Source of the DNA: Phycisphaerales bacterium
GTDB taxonomy: Bacteria; Planctomycetota; Phycisphaerae; Phycisphaerales; UBA1924
Assembly: GCA_016742055.1 (NCBI GenBank)
Contig: JACVCK010000002.1
Location: forward strand, 1-41,360
Reading direction: 5' to 3'
Length of the DNA: 41,360 bases
Program-made: the position numbers and the translations under genes
In this document: piece after piece, positions 17,834-26,311 of the stretch
How the letters are laid out: each line of letters begins with the position of its first letter
Numbering within the stretch: position 1 is the stretch's first letter
The notes under the pieces: model-generated
Database searches by the model: none
What the model was told of the DNA's origin: nothing
The model's input: only the letters and a program-made list of their open reading frames with translations

Positions 17834-20203
17834 ATGCACCAGCCCCGCCCCCTGTCCGTCGCCCCCTCCGCCCTGCGGCTCCTGGCTCTCGCCGGAGTCG
17901 CCTGCTCGGCATTGGCAGCCCCTGTTGACCTGACCCCCAACCTCAACGCCCTGCGCGCGTTCGAGGACGTCGCCGGCCCGGCCGGCCCGGCCGACGCCAC
18001 GGCGCTGTTCCTCCGCGCCGGCGTCGTGCAGACCGACATCAGCCCGGCGCGCCTGAGCAGCCTGCTGATGCTTGAGCCCGAGCGCGACCAGAGCGCCGGA
18101 CGCATGGTGATCCAGTTGGACGGGCCGATGACGGCCGAGCGGCGCGCCGCGCTGGAGAACGCGGGCGTGAGCATCGGCGACTACCTGCCGGTGAACGCGT
18201 TCATCGTGACGCTCAACCCCCGCGCCGGCGCCGGCGCGCTCGACGCGCTGCACTTCGTCCGCTTCGCGTCGCCGTTCCAGGCGTCGTGGAAGATCGACCC
18301 CGAGATCGGCACGTTCCCGATGCACAAGCCCGAGCGGGTGGCGATCGCGGCCGAGGGCAAGGTCCTGGTGACGGCGTACCTCTTCAATGGCGAGGCCGCG
18401 GGCCCCGCGCTGGACGCCATCCGCGCCATCGACGGCGTGCAGGCCGAGGCGATCGGCGAACTGGGCGGCAACGAGACGATCAGCGTGGTGGCGCCGATGG
18501 GCGCAATCCAGCAGATCGCCGAGATCGGCGCCGTGCAGTTCATCGAGGAGGCGCCCGAGGTGTTCGAGCGCAACAACACGGTGCGCGCGATCGTGCAGAG
18601 CGGCACGACGACCCTCACCCCCCTCTACAACAACGGCCTGACCGGCGTGGGCCAGATCGTCGGCCACATCGACAGCGCCATCCAGCGCCTGCACTGCTCC
18701 TTCGCCGACGCGACCGTGGGCAACGTGCCCGGCCCCGCCCACCGCAAGATTCTGGCGTACAACCAGGCCTTCGGCGCCGCGAGCCACGGCAGCCACACCG
18801 CCGGCACCATCGCCGGCGACGGCGGTTCGTTCAGCGACACGCGGGGCGTGGCGTACGACGCGAAGATCGTGCACCACGGCATCCCGAGCGACTCGTCCAC
18901 GGGCACGACGTTCAAGTCTCGCCTGGACCTGCATCACAGCCAGGGCGCCCGCGTCCACACCAACTCCTGGGGCGCGGACGGCACGACGCAGTACAACGGC
19001 TGGACGCGCGCGACGGACCTGTTCTCCCGTGAGAAGGAGGACTCGATGGTCGCCTTCGCGATTACGAACCAGTCGCAACTCTTCACCCCCGAGAACGCCA
19101 AGAACGGCCTGGCCGTCGGCGCGTCGCAGGACAACGCCAACATCAACTCCTTCTGCTCCGGCGGCACCGGCCCGACCTCGGACGGGCGCTTCAAGCCCGA
19201 GATCTACAGCCCCGGCTGCTCCATCACCTCCGCCACCACCAGCACCTCGTGCACGGTGACCTCGAGCACCGGCACCTCGATGGCGTGCCCGTCCGTCACC
19301 GGCACGGCTTCCCTCGTGCGGCAGTACTACACCGACGGCTACTACCCCACCGGCGTCGCGGGCGCCAACCCCTCGATCAATCCCTCCGGCGCGCTGATCC
19401 GCGCGACGATCCTCAACGCCGGTCAGGACATGACCGCCGTCTCCGCCGCGTCCACCATCGGCGGCGCGGGCACGGTCGCCTATCCCAACAACCGCGAGGG
19501 ATGGGGCCGCCTGGTCGCCGACGCCTCGCTGGCCTTCCCCAGCGACGCCCGACGCATGGTCGTCCGCGACTTCTGGAGCGGCCAGGCCGGCAGCCCGGCC
19601 GCCGGCTCGCTGACCACCGGACAGGTCTACGAACTGGAGTTCGATGTGAACTCCTCCGCGCAGCAACTCCGCGTCACGATGACCTTCACGGACTTGGCGG
19701 CGTCGATCGGCGCCTCCTTCGCCCCCATCAACAACATCGACCTTGAGGTCGTCACCCCCTCCGGCGCCGTCTATCTCGGCAACCGCTTCACCGGCGGCGT
19801 GTCGATCACCGGCGGGCCGGCGGACGCCATCAACTCCACCGAGCAGGTGCACCTCAACAACCCCGAGGTCGGCACGTGGAAAGCCCGCGTCAAGGGCACG
19901 GCCGTGAACCAGCAGACGCAGGGCTTCGCCCTCGTCATCACCGGCGACGTGGACGACCAGATCACCGTCCCCTGCCCCGGCGACTTTGACGGCGACCTCG
20001 CCGTCGGCTTCTCCGACCTCAACATCCTCCTGGGCAACTACAACCAGACCGGCGCCAACCTCCCCGGCGACCTCGACATGGACGGCGACGTGGACTTCGC
20101 CGACCTCAACGCCTTCCTCGCCCTCTACAACCTGCCCTGCGGCGGCGCCGCCCGAGCGGCCCGCGTCAGCACGGTCAACGGCCTGGATCGCCTCGGCCAC
20201 TGA
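17834..20203 (+). CDS. Exported subtilisin-like serine peptidase (S8) with C-terminal dockerin
   Basis: A 789-residue secreted protease. Residues 1-29 form a signal peptide ending ALAAP. Residues about 50-245 look like a pro-region. The catalytic triad is Asp280 (IVGHIDSAI), His318 (SHGSHTAGT) and Ser482 (TGTSMACPS), with Asn412 (AITNQSQ) in the oxyanion position. After the catalytic domain comes a beta-rich P-domain-like part (about 545-710), then at 714-769 two calcium-loop repeats: DFDGDLAVGFSDLN and DMDGDVDFADLN between Cys residues, a dockerin of the planctomycete type. A 20-residue tail follows. It starts at ATG 17834 with AAAGGGAGAT upstream. It converges on the 685-residue dockerin protein across a strong terminator. 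A cohesin partner is not in this window. Confidence 0.93.
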   Translation: MHQPRPLSVAPSALRLLALAGVACSALAAPVDLTPNLNALRAFEDVAGPAGPADATALFLRAGVVQTDISPARLSSLLMLEPERDQSAGRMVIQLDGPMTAERRAALENAGVSIGDYLPVNAFIVTLNPRAGAGALDALHFVRFASPFQASWKIDPEIGTFPMHKPERVAIAAEGKVLVTAYLFNGEAAGPALDAIRAIDGVQAEAIGELGGNETISVVAPMGAIQQIAEIGAVQFIEEAPEVFERNNTVRAIVQSGTTTLTPLYNNGLTGVGQIVGHIDSAIQRLHCSFADATVGNVPGPAHRKILAYNQAFGAASHGSHTAGTIAGDGGSFSDTRGVAYDAKIVHHGIPSDSSTGTTFKSRLDLHHSQGARVHTNSWGADGTTQYNGWTRATDLFSREKEDSMVAFAITNQSQLFTPENAKNGLAVGASQDNANINSFCSGGTGPTSDGRFKPEIYSPGCSITSATTSTSCTVTSSTGTSMACPSVTGTASLVRQYYTDGYYPTGVAGANPSINPSGALIRATILNAGQDMTAVSAASTIGGAGTVAYPNNREGWGRLVADASLAFPSDARRMVVRDFWSGQAGSPAAGSLTTGQVYELEFDVNSSAQQLRVTMTFTDLAASIGASFAPINNIDLEVVTPSGAVYLGNRFTGGVSITGGPADAINSTEQVHLNNPEVGTWKARVKGTAVNQQTQGFALVITGDVDDQITVPCPGDFDGDLAVGFSDLNILLGNYNQTGANLPGDLDMDGDVDFADLNAFLALYNLPCGGAARAARVSTVNGLDRLGH

Positions 20204-20232
20204 TCACGCGACGACCTGACCCCCAACAGCAC

Positions 20233-20268
20233 AGCGCCCCGGCGGTTCGCCGGGGCGCTTTTCTTTTT
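20233..20268 (+). terminator. Rho-independent terminator of the subtilase gene
   Basis: Perfect 12-bp stem AGCGCCCCGGCG (20233-20244) with loop GTT and its complement (20248-20259), followed directly by TTTTCTTTTT. It lies 30 bases after the stop at 20203. The T-run is only on the plus side, so it serves the subtilase gene and not the convergent neighbour. Confidence 0.92.
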
Positions 20269-20311
20269 GATCGTGTTGGCCCGCTTCTGATGGGCCGTAC
20301 GCTCGAGCCGC

Positions 20312-22369
20312 TCACGGGCAAGCCGTGTTGAACACGCTGATCACCGCGTTCAGGTCGGCAAAGTCCACGTCGCCGTCGCCGTCCACGTCGCCGGGCAGGC
20401 CCGGGCCGCTGGTGTTGAAGTTGCTGATGACGATGTTCAGGTCGGAGAAGCCGACGAAGCGGTCGCCGTCGAGGTCGGCCGGGCACGGCGCGAGGCCGGC
20501 GCTGACCGTCAGCCGCACCTTCGTGGGCGTGTAGGACACCAGCAGCGTTCGTCCACCGGGCAGTTCGGGGACCTGGACGTTGGCGAACGTGCCCGTGATG
20601 GACGAGGCGCTGAGCACCTCGTAGACCTGCCCGTTGGGAGGATTCACCGTGCCGATGGTCGTGACGGTGAGGTCGCCCGCAAGAGCCGCGGCGCCCGACA
20701 CGCTGAGCACGTCGTGCGAGGACGAGCCGATCTGGATGGCCAGTTCACCGGTTCCGGTCTGGGTGTACGCGCCCTGAATCTGCAGCGTGCCCGTCGGGGT
20801 GGAGTCGTTGCCGGGGGAGGCCACGCCCGCGTTGGTGGTGGCCGCTTCGAACGTGCCGGTGCCCGCGATCGAGCCGCTGGCGCCGATGTTGAGGACCGGC
20901 GCGAAGAGCCGGCCCTGGCCGTTGACCGTCACCAGGCCCACGCCGCCGGGGGCGTTGCTCGGGCCCAGACCGACGTTCACGCCGCCCGAACTGTTCCAGA
21001 TCGAGGTGTTGCCGCCGATCGTGACGCTGCCGGAGGAGCCGGGGTTGCGTCCGACGAAACCGCCCACGCTGTTCAGGCGCCCCGCGGAGGTGATGGTGAG
21101 CGACCCGGATCCGCCGAAGCCGATGACCGCGGCGCCATTGTTGGCGTTCCAGCGCGCATTGGGGCCGGTGATGGTCATCATGCCCGTCGAGCCCGCGAGC
21201 CCGCCGAGGTAGCCCGCCGTGAACGTGGGCGAACCTTGTCCGGAAGACGTGACGGTGGACTGCGCCAGGACGTCGAGACTGCCGAAGCCCTCCCGCCCGA
21301 CTTGGAGTTGGCTGCCTGCGGTGATCGTGCCGCCCGTGCGGACATACGTTTCGCCGCTGCCGGTGGCGTCCAGGCCGATCACGACGCTGGCGGCGGCCTG
21401 GAGCAGGCCCCCGTCCTCAATGGTCATCAGCCCTTCGCCCGCACGTGCGGGGTAGAAGGAGCCGGAGGAGGTCCATCGCGACCCTGTGCCGGAGATGCGG
21501 CACTCGGAGAAACTGGCGGGGTTGGAGGCGAGTTGCGCGGTGGCGCTGGAGACGACGGCGCCGCCGGTGATGGTCATGAGCGCGTCGCCGGAGTTGCCGA
21601 TGTTCCACTGGGAGGTTCCGCCCGAGAGGGTGGACCCGGCGCCGGCGACGTGGACCTCGCCCATCGAGCCGTTGATGCTGCCCACGACGAACTGGGGCGT
21701 GATGACGTCGGCGCCGCCGGTGATGTTGAGTTTTCCGCTTCCGAAATAGCCCACGACGATGTCGCCCGAGGCCGTGAAGCGGGAATCGTCGCCGTCGATG
21801 TTCATCGTGCCCACGCCGGTGGTGCCGGTGCCGACGGTGATCCCGAACGCGGAGGCGATGGCGCCGGGCTGCATGTTGTACGTGCCCTCGCCGAACTCGG
21901 CGACGGACAGGTCGTTGGTCATGACCCAGATCATGCTGGCGGTCTGGTGGAGCGTCGCCACGGTGGCGAAGTTGGCGCCGACGAAACCGCCGTCGGAGTT
22001 GATGCGCCCGTTGGTCAGCGTGAACTGCGACTGACCTCCGTCGATGTCCGCGACCCACACGTTGTTGGTCGTCAGCGTGAACCCGCCGAGGTTGAATGTC
22101 ACGACGCCGATGCGCCCCATCAACTGGTTGACCGAGCGGTTGGCGGTGAGATTGACCGTGTACGTCGCGCCCAGCCCGAAGATCGCGTACTGGCCGCTCC
22201 CGGGCGTGGGGTCGCCGGGGTCGGGGCTCGTCCAGTTCGATGAGTTCAGGAAGTTGCCGCCGAACACGTTGTTCCAGTAACGCTCCGGCGCGGCGACCGC
22301 TCCGGCACCCAGGGCGCAGCCCGCGAGCGCTGCGAGGATTCGTGCGGCGTTGGGTCGGCTCTCTGGCAT
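20312..22369 (-). CDS. Exported beta-repeat protein with C-terminal dockerin
   Basis: A 685-residue exported protein. Residues 1-27 form a signal peptide (hydrophobic ILAALAGCALGAGAVAAP). Residues about 60-520 are built from irregular repeats of 35-50 residues rich in Gly, Thr, Ser and Asn, with recurring units such as GKLNITGGADV, LMTITGGAVVSS, LMTIEDGGLL and SLTITSAGRLNSVGGFVGR. This pattern is typical of autotransporter-like passenger repeats (beta-helix expected), but there is no autotransporter barrel. The last 55 residues form a dockerin: DLDGDRFVGFSDLN and DVDGDGDVDFADLN between two Cys, ending at the stop. ATG 22369 has GAGGAG 6 bases upstream. It is probably a surface or extracellular structural or adhesive protein; this is inference. 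Confidence 0.85.
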   Translation of the reverse strand: MPESRPNAARILAALAGCALGAGAVAAPERYWNNVFGGNFLNSSNWTSPDPGDPTPGSGQYAIFGLGATYTVNLTANRSVNQLMGRIGVVTFNLGGFTLTTNNVWVADIDGGQSQFTLTNGRINSDGGFVGANFATVATLHQTASMIWVMTNDLSVAEFGEGTYNMQPGAIASAFGITVGTGTTGVGTMNIDGDDSRFTASGDIVVGYFGSGKLNITGGADVITPQFVVGSINGSMGEVHVAGAGSTLSGGTSQWNIGNSGDALMTITGGAVVSSATAQLASNPASFSECRISGTGSRWTSSGSFYPARAGEGLMTIEDGGLLQAAASVVIGLDATGSGETYVRTGGTITAGSQLQVGREGFGSLDVLAQSTVTSSGQGSPTFTAGYLGGLAGSTGMMTITGPNARWNANNGAAVIGFGGSGSLTITSAGRLNSVGGFVGRNPGSSGSVTIGGNTSIWNSSGGVNVGLGPSNAPGGVGLVTVNGQGRLFAPVLNIGASGSIAGTGTFEAATTNAGVASPGNDSTPTGTLQIQGAYTQTGTGELAIQIGSSSHDVLSVSGAAALAGDLTVTTIGTVNPPNGQVYEVLSASSITGTFANVQVPELPGGRTLLVSYTPTKVRLTVSAGLAPCPADLDGDRFVGFSDLNIVISNFNTSGPGLPGDVDGDGDVDFADLNAVISVFNTACP

Positions 22370-22555
22370 CTCGTCTCCTCGAAGCGGGGCGGCTCGTTCG
22401 GGGATCAGTCGGGAAGGACCAACCGACCTACCAGCATCGACCGGGAAAGTCCCGGCCCGGAGCGGCGGTCACGAACGATACGAGCGGCGATGCCCACCGG
22501 ATGCCCCGGACCCCGCCAGGCCCGAGAACTGGGGGCCCCGGGCGTCGCTGAAAAG

Positions 22556-22629
22556 TGGGCGATACAGGGCTCGAACCTGTGACCTCATGCGTGTCATGCA
22601 TGCGCGCTAGCCAACTGCGCCAATCGCCC
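22556..22629 (-). tRNA. tRNA-Val (anticodon GAC)
   Basis: The minus strand folds as a full cloverleaf of 74 bases: acceptor GGGCGAT/ATCGCCC, D-arm GCGC/GCGC, anticodon stem CATGC/GCATG with loop ATGACAC (anticodon GAC), T-arm ACAGG/CCTGT with TTCGAGC, discriminator A. CCA is not encoded. A TTTT run right after the 3' end may help termination. Confidence 0.97.
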
Positions 22630-22673
22630 AGATTGTCCTGTCCGCGGCCCTGAGGGCGCCGGGACGGGGGGAG

Positions 22674-22679
22674 AGTATA
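22674..22679 (-). promoter_or_regulatory. Candidate -10 box (TATACT) for tRNA-Val
   Basis: On the minus strand TATACT lies 44 bases before the tRNA 5' end. The same hexamer stands 42 bases before tRNA-Ile on the plus strand (26264-26269). No convincing -35 at the standard distance was found. Confidence 0.45.
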
Positions 22680-22703
22680 GCGACATCCACGCCCGGCGTG
22701 GGG

Positions 22704-24434
22704 TCAGCGACGAACTTCGACCACCGTGGCGTCGTCCTCCAGTCGAGGCCCCCCCGAAAAACTCTCCAACGCCGTGAACAGGCCCGTCACGATGTCGTCC
22801 TGCAGCCCCAGCGCCGCCAGGCAGCCCCGAACCCCCGCTTCCCCAAACCGCCGGACCGGGCCGCGAGTCCCCGACCCCGAACGCTCCGGCGCGGCTGGCT
22901 GCTCGTACACGCCGTCGCTGTACACGATCAGCCGGTCGCCCGGGCTGAACACAGTGGTCACCGGCGTGTACCGGAGGTCGGCGACGATGCCCACGGGCGG
23001 ACCGCCCTCCTCGGCCGCGGCCTCGATGACGCCGTCGCTACGACGCACGAGCGCGTAGCCGTGCCCGGCGTTGACATAGGTCAGTCGGCCCGACTCCGCG
23101 TCGATGACGCCGACCCAGACGGTGACAAACTTGTCCTCGGGCCGGCGCGGGTTGACGTAGGCGTTGAGGGCGTTGGCGGCCTGCGCCGGATCGCCGGACT
23201 CCAGCAGCGCCGCGTGCAGGAAGCCCTGCGTGGCCGTCACCAGCACCGACGCGGGCACGCCCTTGCCCGACACGTCGCCGAGCGCGACCGCGAGGCGCCC
23301 GTCGCGCAGCGGGATCACGTCGAAGAAGTCGCCGCCGATGCGCTGGCCGGGCCGGCTCTCGCCCACGTACCAGAACGCGCCGAAACGCCCGCTGCGCCGC
23401 GGAAGGATGTACCGCTGCGCCTCGGCCGCGGCGTCGAGGTCCGCTTCCACGCGCGCCAGGCGCCGGTCCAGTTCCATGCGCATCTGGTTCGCCATCGCCA
23501 TCGCCGCCAGGCGGCCGAGGCCGATCGCGAACTCGGAGGAATCGTCGGTCGAACGGCGCGTCGCTTCGCTGGCGCCGCGGTTGTCGAAGTAGAGGTACCC
23601 GGCCACCGCGGCGCCCACCTGCAAGGGCACGCAGAGCGCCTCTTCGATGGCGAACTGCATGATGCTCACGGCCTCCATGTCCATCGACGGCGCCGCCACA
23701 AGCCGCGCGGGCAGGCCCAGCCCGGCCTCGCGGATCAGCGAACGGCTCAGGCGGGGCGAGGCCCCGTCGATCACGATGTCCCCGCGCTGGCCCAGCCCCT
23801 CCACGAGACTCTCATCGCCGGTGGCGCGGAGCAGCGCGACGTTGGCGAAGCCGGTGCCCTTCATCGCGGCGTCGAGAACCGCTTCGGCGAGCGCGTCGGC
23901 GTCGGTGGTGGCGTGGATCGCCGCGGCGCAGTCGAGCAGCAGCCCCAGCCGCCGGTGCTCCAGCGCGCCGGGCAGGTCGTCGTCGATGCGCTGGATGGCG
24001 GCCCCTACCGCCGCGAGGTCGTCGACGGTGGCGACGGTGGTGCGGTGGGTGGCGCGCGTCTCGTCCTTGACCCCGACGCGGAACGTCCAGGGCGAGATAG
24101 CGACGATGTCGCCAAGCCGGATCGGATAATCGCGCGCCGGCTCCAGGCGCACGCCGTTGAGCCAGGTGCCGTGCCGGCTGCCCGCGTCGCGGATGGCCCA
24201 TTGCGCGGCGCCGCTGCGCGTGGGCTCGAACACCAGCGTCGCGTGGTCGCGCGAGACGTGGTCGTCGCCCTGCAGCACGATGCTGTGGTGCGCCCGGCGC
24301 CCGATCGTGAACGGCCCCGGCGGGATCAGCGCCAGATCGACCGGCTCGGGGCCGGCGATCGAAACGAAGTTCAGGTCCGACGAGATGGGCTTGCGGGCTT
24401 CGGGCAACTGGGCGGGCTCCGGCGGACGCCCCAC
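22704..24434 (-). CDS. FHA-GAF-SpoIIE PP2C-type serine phosphatase
   Basis: A 576-residue soluble signalling protein with three domains. FHA, about 40-121: FTIGRRAHHSIVL, HVSRDHATL and GSRHGTWLNG, the residues that bind phosphothreonine. GAF-like sensor, about 160-312. SpoIIE/RsbU PP2C phosphatase, about 351-574: GQRIGGDFFDVIPL (363-376) and LGDVSGKGVPASV (386-398), with metal-binding aspartates present. SpoIIE-type enzymes dephosphorylate STAS antagonists, so the STAS/RsbW-like pair at 2.4-3.3 kb is a candidate target, but the loci are 20 kb apart and the link is unproven. Start GTG 24434 is the first in frame, and only 27 bases separate it from the divergent methionine sulfoxide reductase gene if that gene starts at 24462. 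Planctomycetes have many such phosphatases. Confidence 0.92.
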   Translation of the reverse strand: MGRPPEPAQLPEARKPISSDLNFVSIAGPEPVDLALIPPGPFTIGRRAHHSIVLQGDDHVSRDHATLVFEPTRSGAAQWAIRDAGSRHGTWLNGVRLEPARDYPIRLGDIVAISPWTFRVGVKDETRATHRTTVATVDDLAAVGAAIQRIDDDLPGALEHRRLGLLLDCAAAIHATTDADALAEAVLDAAMKGTGFANVALLRATGDESLVEGLGQRGDIVIDGASPRLSRSLIREAGLGLPARLVAAPSMDMEAVSIMQFAIEEALCVPLQVGAAVAGYLYFDNRGASEATRRSTDDSSEFAIGLGRLAAMAMANQMRMELDRRLARVEADLDAAAEAQRYILPRRSGRFGAFWYVGESRPGQRIGGDFFDVIPLRDGRLAVALGDVSGKGVPASVLVTATQGFLHAALLESGDPAQAANALNAYVNPRRPEDKFVTVWVGVIDAESGRLTYVNAGHGYALVRRSDGVIEAAAEEGGPPVGIVADLRYTPVTTVFSPGDRLIVYSDGVYEQPAAPERSGSGTRGPVRRFGEAGVRGCLAALGLQDDIVTGLFTALESFSGGPRLEDDATVVEVRR

Positions 24435-24461
24435 GCGAACGCAGACGCGCAGGGGAGGATC

Positions 24462-25043
24462 ATGCTAGTCGATGCCCCCGACGGAGGGGGGGCACGGCCC
24501 GCCGGGCTCGCCGGTGCGGCTATCGTGATCGCCATGCAGGGCGCCACCTCAGGAATCCATCGCGATTACTCGCTCGTGCGGTCCCGCCTCGGCCGCTTGG
24601 CCGGCCTGAGCCGCGAGGCGAAGATGGCGGCGTTCGTGGACGCCGTCTGGGACGCGTTCCGCGATCGCGGGGTGTCGTGGGTCGGGTTCTATCTCGCAGG
24701 CGAGGATCGCGCCTCCATGGTCCTGGGGCCGCGCCGGGACAAGCCCGCGTGCTCGCCGATCGGTCTGCACGGCGCGTGCGGGCAGTGCTTCCGCAGCGGG
24801 GCGCCGTTGGTGGTGCGCGACGTTGCGGAACTGGGCGAGGGCTACATCGCGTGCGATCCGCGGGACCGCTCCGAGGTCGTTCTGCCGCTGTTCGACGCGG
24901 AACGGCCCCATCTCGACGCGGGCGGCTCGCGGGGCTGCTGGGGCGTGCTCGACGTCGACAGCCACGAGGTCGGCGCGTTCACGCGGCGGGACGCGGACGA
25001 ACTCGCGGCGCTGCTGCGCGATGTCGGGCTCTCCGCTCGCTGA
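24462..25043 (+). CDS. msrC: Free methionine-(R)-sulfoxide reductase (GAF-domain fRMsr)
   Basis: Reduces free Met-(R)-sulfoxide through a GAF fold with thioredoxin-recycled cysteines. The 193-residue protein carries the family's three cysteines: Cys97 in GPRRDKPACSPI, Cys106 in GACGQCF and Cys131 in GYIACDPRDRSEVVLPL, then the typical WGVLDVDS. The loop between the first two cysteines is one residue shorter than I remember in E. coli, and an extra Cys109 is present. ATG 24462 has AGGGGAGG just upstream but with tight spacing (3 bases) and a low-complexity N-terminus; ATG 24534 (169 residues, family-like length) is a fair alternative. It is divergent from the FHA-GAF-SpoIIE gene. The gene symbol follows the E. 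coli naming. Confidence 0.85.
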   Translation: MLVDAPDGGGARPAGLAGAAIVIAMQGATSGIHRDYSLVRSRLGRLAGLSREAKMAAFVDAVWDAFRDRGVSWVGFYLAGEDRASMVLGPRRDKPACSPIGLHGACGQCFRSGAPLVVRDVAELGEGYIACDPRDRSEVVLPLFDAERPHLDAGGSRGCWGVLDVDSHEVGAFTRRDADELAALLRDVGLSAR

Positions 25044-25069
25044 GCCGGAAGCGCAGCAACACTCGAACG

Positions 25070-25105
25070 AAAAAAAGCGGCGCCCCGACATGGCCGGGGC
25101 GCCGC
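25070..25105 (-). terminator. Rho-independent terminator of the Gly/Asn/Pro-rich protein gene
   Basis: Minus strand: 11-bp stem GCGGCGCCCCG/CGGGGCGCCGC (25077-25087 with 25095-25105), then seven T. A second small hairpin (GCCGACGG/CCGTCGGC, 25126-25143) lies between it and the stop at 25170. It serves the minus-strand gene; the convergent msrC stop is at 25043. Confidence 0.9.
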
Positions 25106-25169
25106 TGCACAGGGTCTGGTGCAAGCCGACGGGGCCGTCGGCTCGCGCTTGATCGTGCTTATCGGTCGT

Positions 25170-25973
25170 TCAGGCCGCCTCGCGGCAGAGATTCGAGTTG
25201 GCGTTGCCGGGGAAGGGGTTGCCGACGCCGGCGGGGTTGTAGCCCGGGGTGAAGCCGGGGTTGTAGCCGGGGGTCATGCCGGGGGGGATTCCGGGAGTGA
25301 AGCCGGGGGGGACGCCGGGGGTGTTGATGCCCTGGGAGGGCTGGTTCATGCCGGGGATGAAGCCGGGCACGAAGCCGGGGAAGAAGCCGCTCGAGAGCCC
25401 GGGGACGTTGAAGCCGAACGGCACGCCGCCGAAGTTCCAGGGGTTGATCGTCGAGAACGCGCCGGTGTTCAGGCCGGGGACGAATCCGGGCGTGAAGCCG
25501 TTGACGTTCCAGGGCGTGACGTTCCAAGGGGTCACGTTCCACGGGGTGTTCACGCCGCCGAAGGCGGGGGTGTTCCAGCCGAGAGAGTTCTGGAAACCGG
25601 GAGTGAAGCCGCCGGAAGTGATGCCGGGGGTGGGGGTGAAGCCGGGGGTGAAGCCGGGGATGTTGCTCTTGCCGAAGGCGTTGAGGCCGACGTTGTTCCA
25701 GATCGGGTTGAAGCCGAAGCCGTTGAAGAGGTTGGAGTTGAAGCCCCAGGGCGTGGGGATGTTGAAGCCGAAGGGGACGTTGTTCTGGAAGCCGTTGATC
25801 CCGGTGTTCCAGCCATTGCCGGCGTTGTAACCGGAGAAGGGCAGGTTCCAGCCCTGGCCGTTGATCGGCGCGCTGGTGCAGGAGTTCCAGAGGTTGTTGA
25901 TAGGCGAGAAGCCGGGGACGTTGTTGAACCAGGGCGTGGTGTTGAAGCCGAACGGGTTGACGAAGGTGTTCAT
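25170..25973 (-). CDS. Low-complexity Gly/Asn/Pro/Phe-rich repeat protein (FG and PGF motifs), unknown
   Basis: A 267-residue protein of extreme composition, almost only Gly, Asn, Pro, Phe, Thr, Trp, Val and Ile, with very few charged residues. Three repeat styles can be read: FGFN/FG units in the N-terminal half (NPFGFN, VPFGFN, NGFGFN, WNFGGVPFGFN), a tandem VTPWN block in the middle (NTPWNVTPWNVTPWNVNG), and PGFxPG units (FTPGFTPTPG, GFFPGFVPGFIPG, GVPPGFTPGIPPGMTPG) in the C-terminal half. The end is ANSNLCREAA. There is no signal peptide or membrane segment. ATG 25973 has GGAG 9 bases upstream; the open frame continues to 26300 but loses this composition. A strong terminator follows, so it is an expressed unit. 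It is probably intrinsically disordered and self-associating. I know no family for it. Confidence 0.7.
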   Translation of the reverse strand: MNTFVNPFGFNTTPWFNNVPGFSPINNLWNSCTSAPINGQGWNLPFSGYNAGNGWNTGINGFQNNVPFGFNIPTPWGFNSNLFNGFGFNPIWNNVGLNAFGKSNIPGFTPGFTPTPGITSGGFTPGFQNSLGWNTPAFGGVNTPWNVTPWNVTPWNVNGFTPGFVPGLNTGAFSTINPWNFGGVPFGFNVPGLSSGFFPGFVPGFIPGMNQPSQGINTPGVPPGFTPGIPPGMTPGYNPGFTPGYNPAGVGNPFPGNANSNLCREAA

Positions 25974-26311
25974 CTGCGGATGCTCCAATTCGCTGTGCAC
26001 AGGGAACTGACGATGCGATGCCGCGTCGGCCGGCTCTCCCTTTGAGGCCGGGTGCGGCGTGTATTCCGGGGTGAGTCGAAGCGGCGGGAGTGGATCGCCC
26101 ATGGGGGGTCTCTGTTCTCCGGTGGCATGGCGGGGCGCCGCCCCCGAGTGAGGCGGGCCGCGGCGTGGCCGGGAGGAACATCGACGGCCGGGGGGTCCGA
26201 CTTTGGTGGGGGTCGCCACTTTTGGGCGGTCGGCGGTGTTGCCCCGTGGGGCGGAGGGGTCGCTATACTCGTCGCCCCGCGTCCGGGAGCGCGGCGTCAA
26301 CCCGGAGAGCC
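25974..26311. other. Intergenic region upstream of the Gly/Asn/Pro-rich gene and tRNA-Ile
   Basis: 338 bases between two divergent units. The right end holds the tRNA promoter described separately. The left end holds the ribosome site of the low-complexity gene and should hold its promoter, but I cannot place it. The middle is G-rich with no repeats or believable ORF. Confidence 0.5.
26239..26269 (+). promoter_or_regulatory. Promoter of tRNA-Ile
   Basis: TTGCCC (26239-26244) and TATACT (26264-26269) separated by 19 bases, 42 bases before the tRNA. The spacing is slightly long, but the -10 is close to consensus. Confidence 0.6.

Noticed and set aside
17624-20200. 858-codon minus-strand frame covering the subtilase gene
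   Set aside because: Antisense shadow; the subtilase catalytic triad and dockerin on the plus strand are clear, and the frame runs through the terminator.
22698-24461. Upstream extension of the msrC reading frame over the FHA-GAF-SpoIIE gene
   Set aside because: The extension is antisense to a certain gene; only the part from 24462 (or 24534) is protein-like.
25200-25900. Repetitive DNA that looked like a possible CRISPR or tandem-repeat array
   Set aside because: Repeats are short, irregular and in codon phase (PGF, TPWN, FGFN units); there are no constant repeats with unique spacers.
25974-26300. N-terminal extension of the Gly/Asn/Pro-rich protein up to 26300
   Set aside because: Composition changes abruptly to Arg/Pro/Ser; the ATG at 25973 has a ribosome site, and the extension is more likely promoter and leader.
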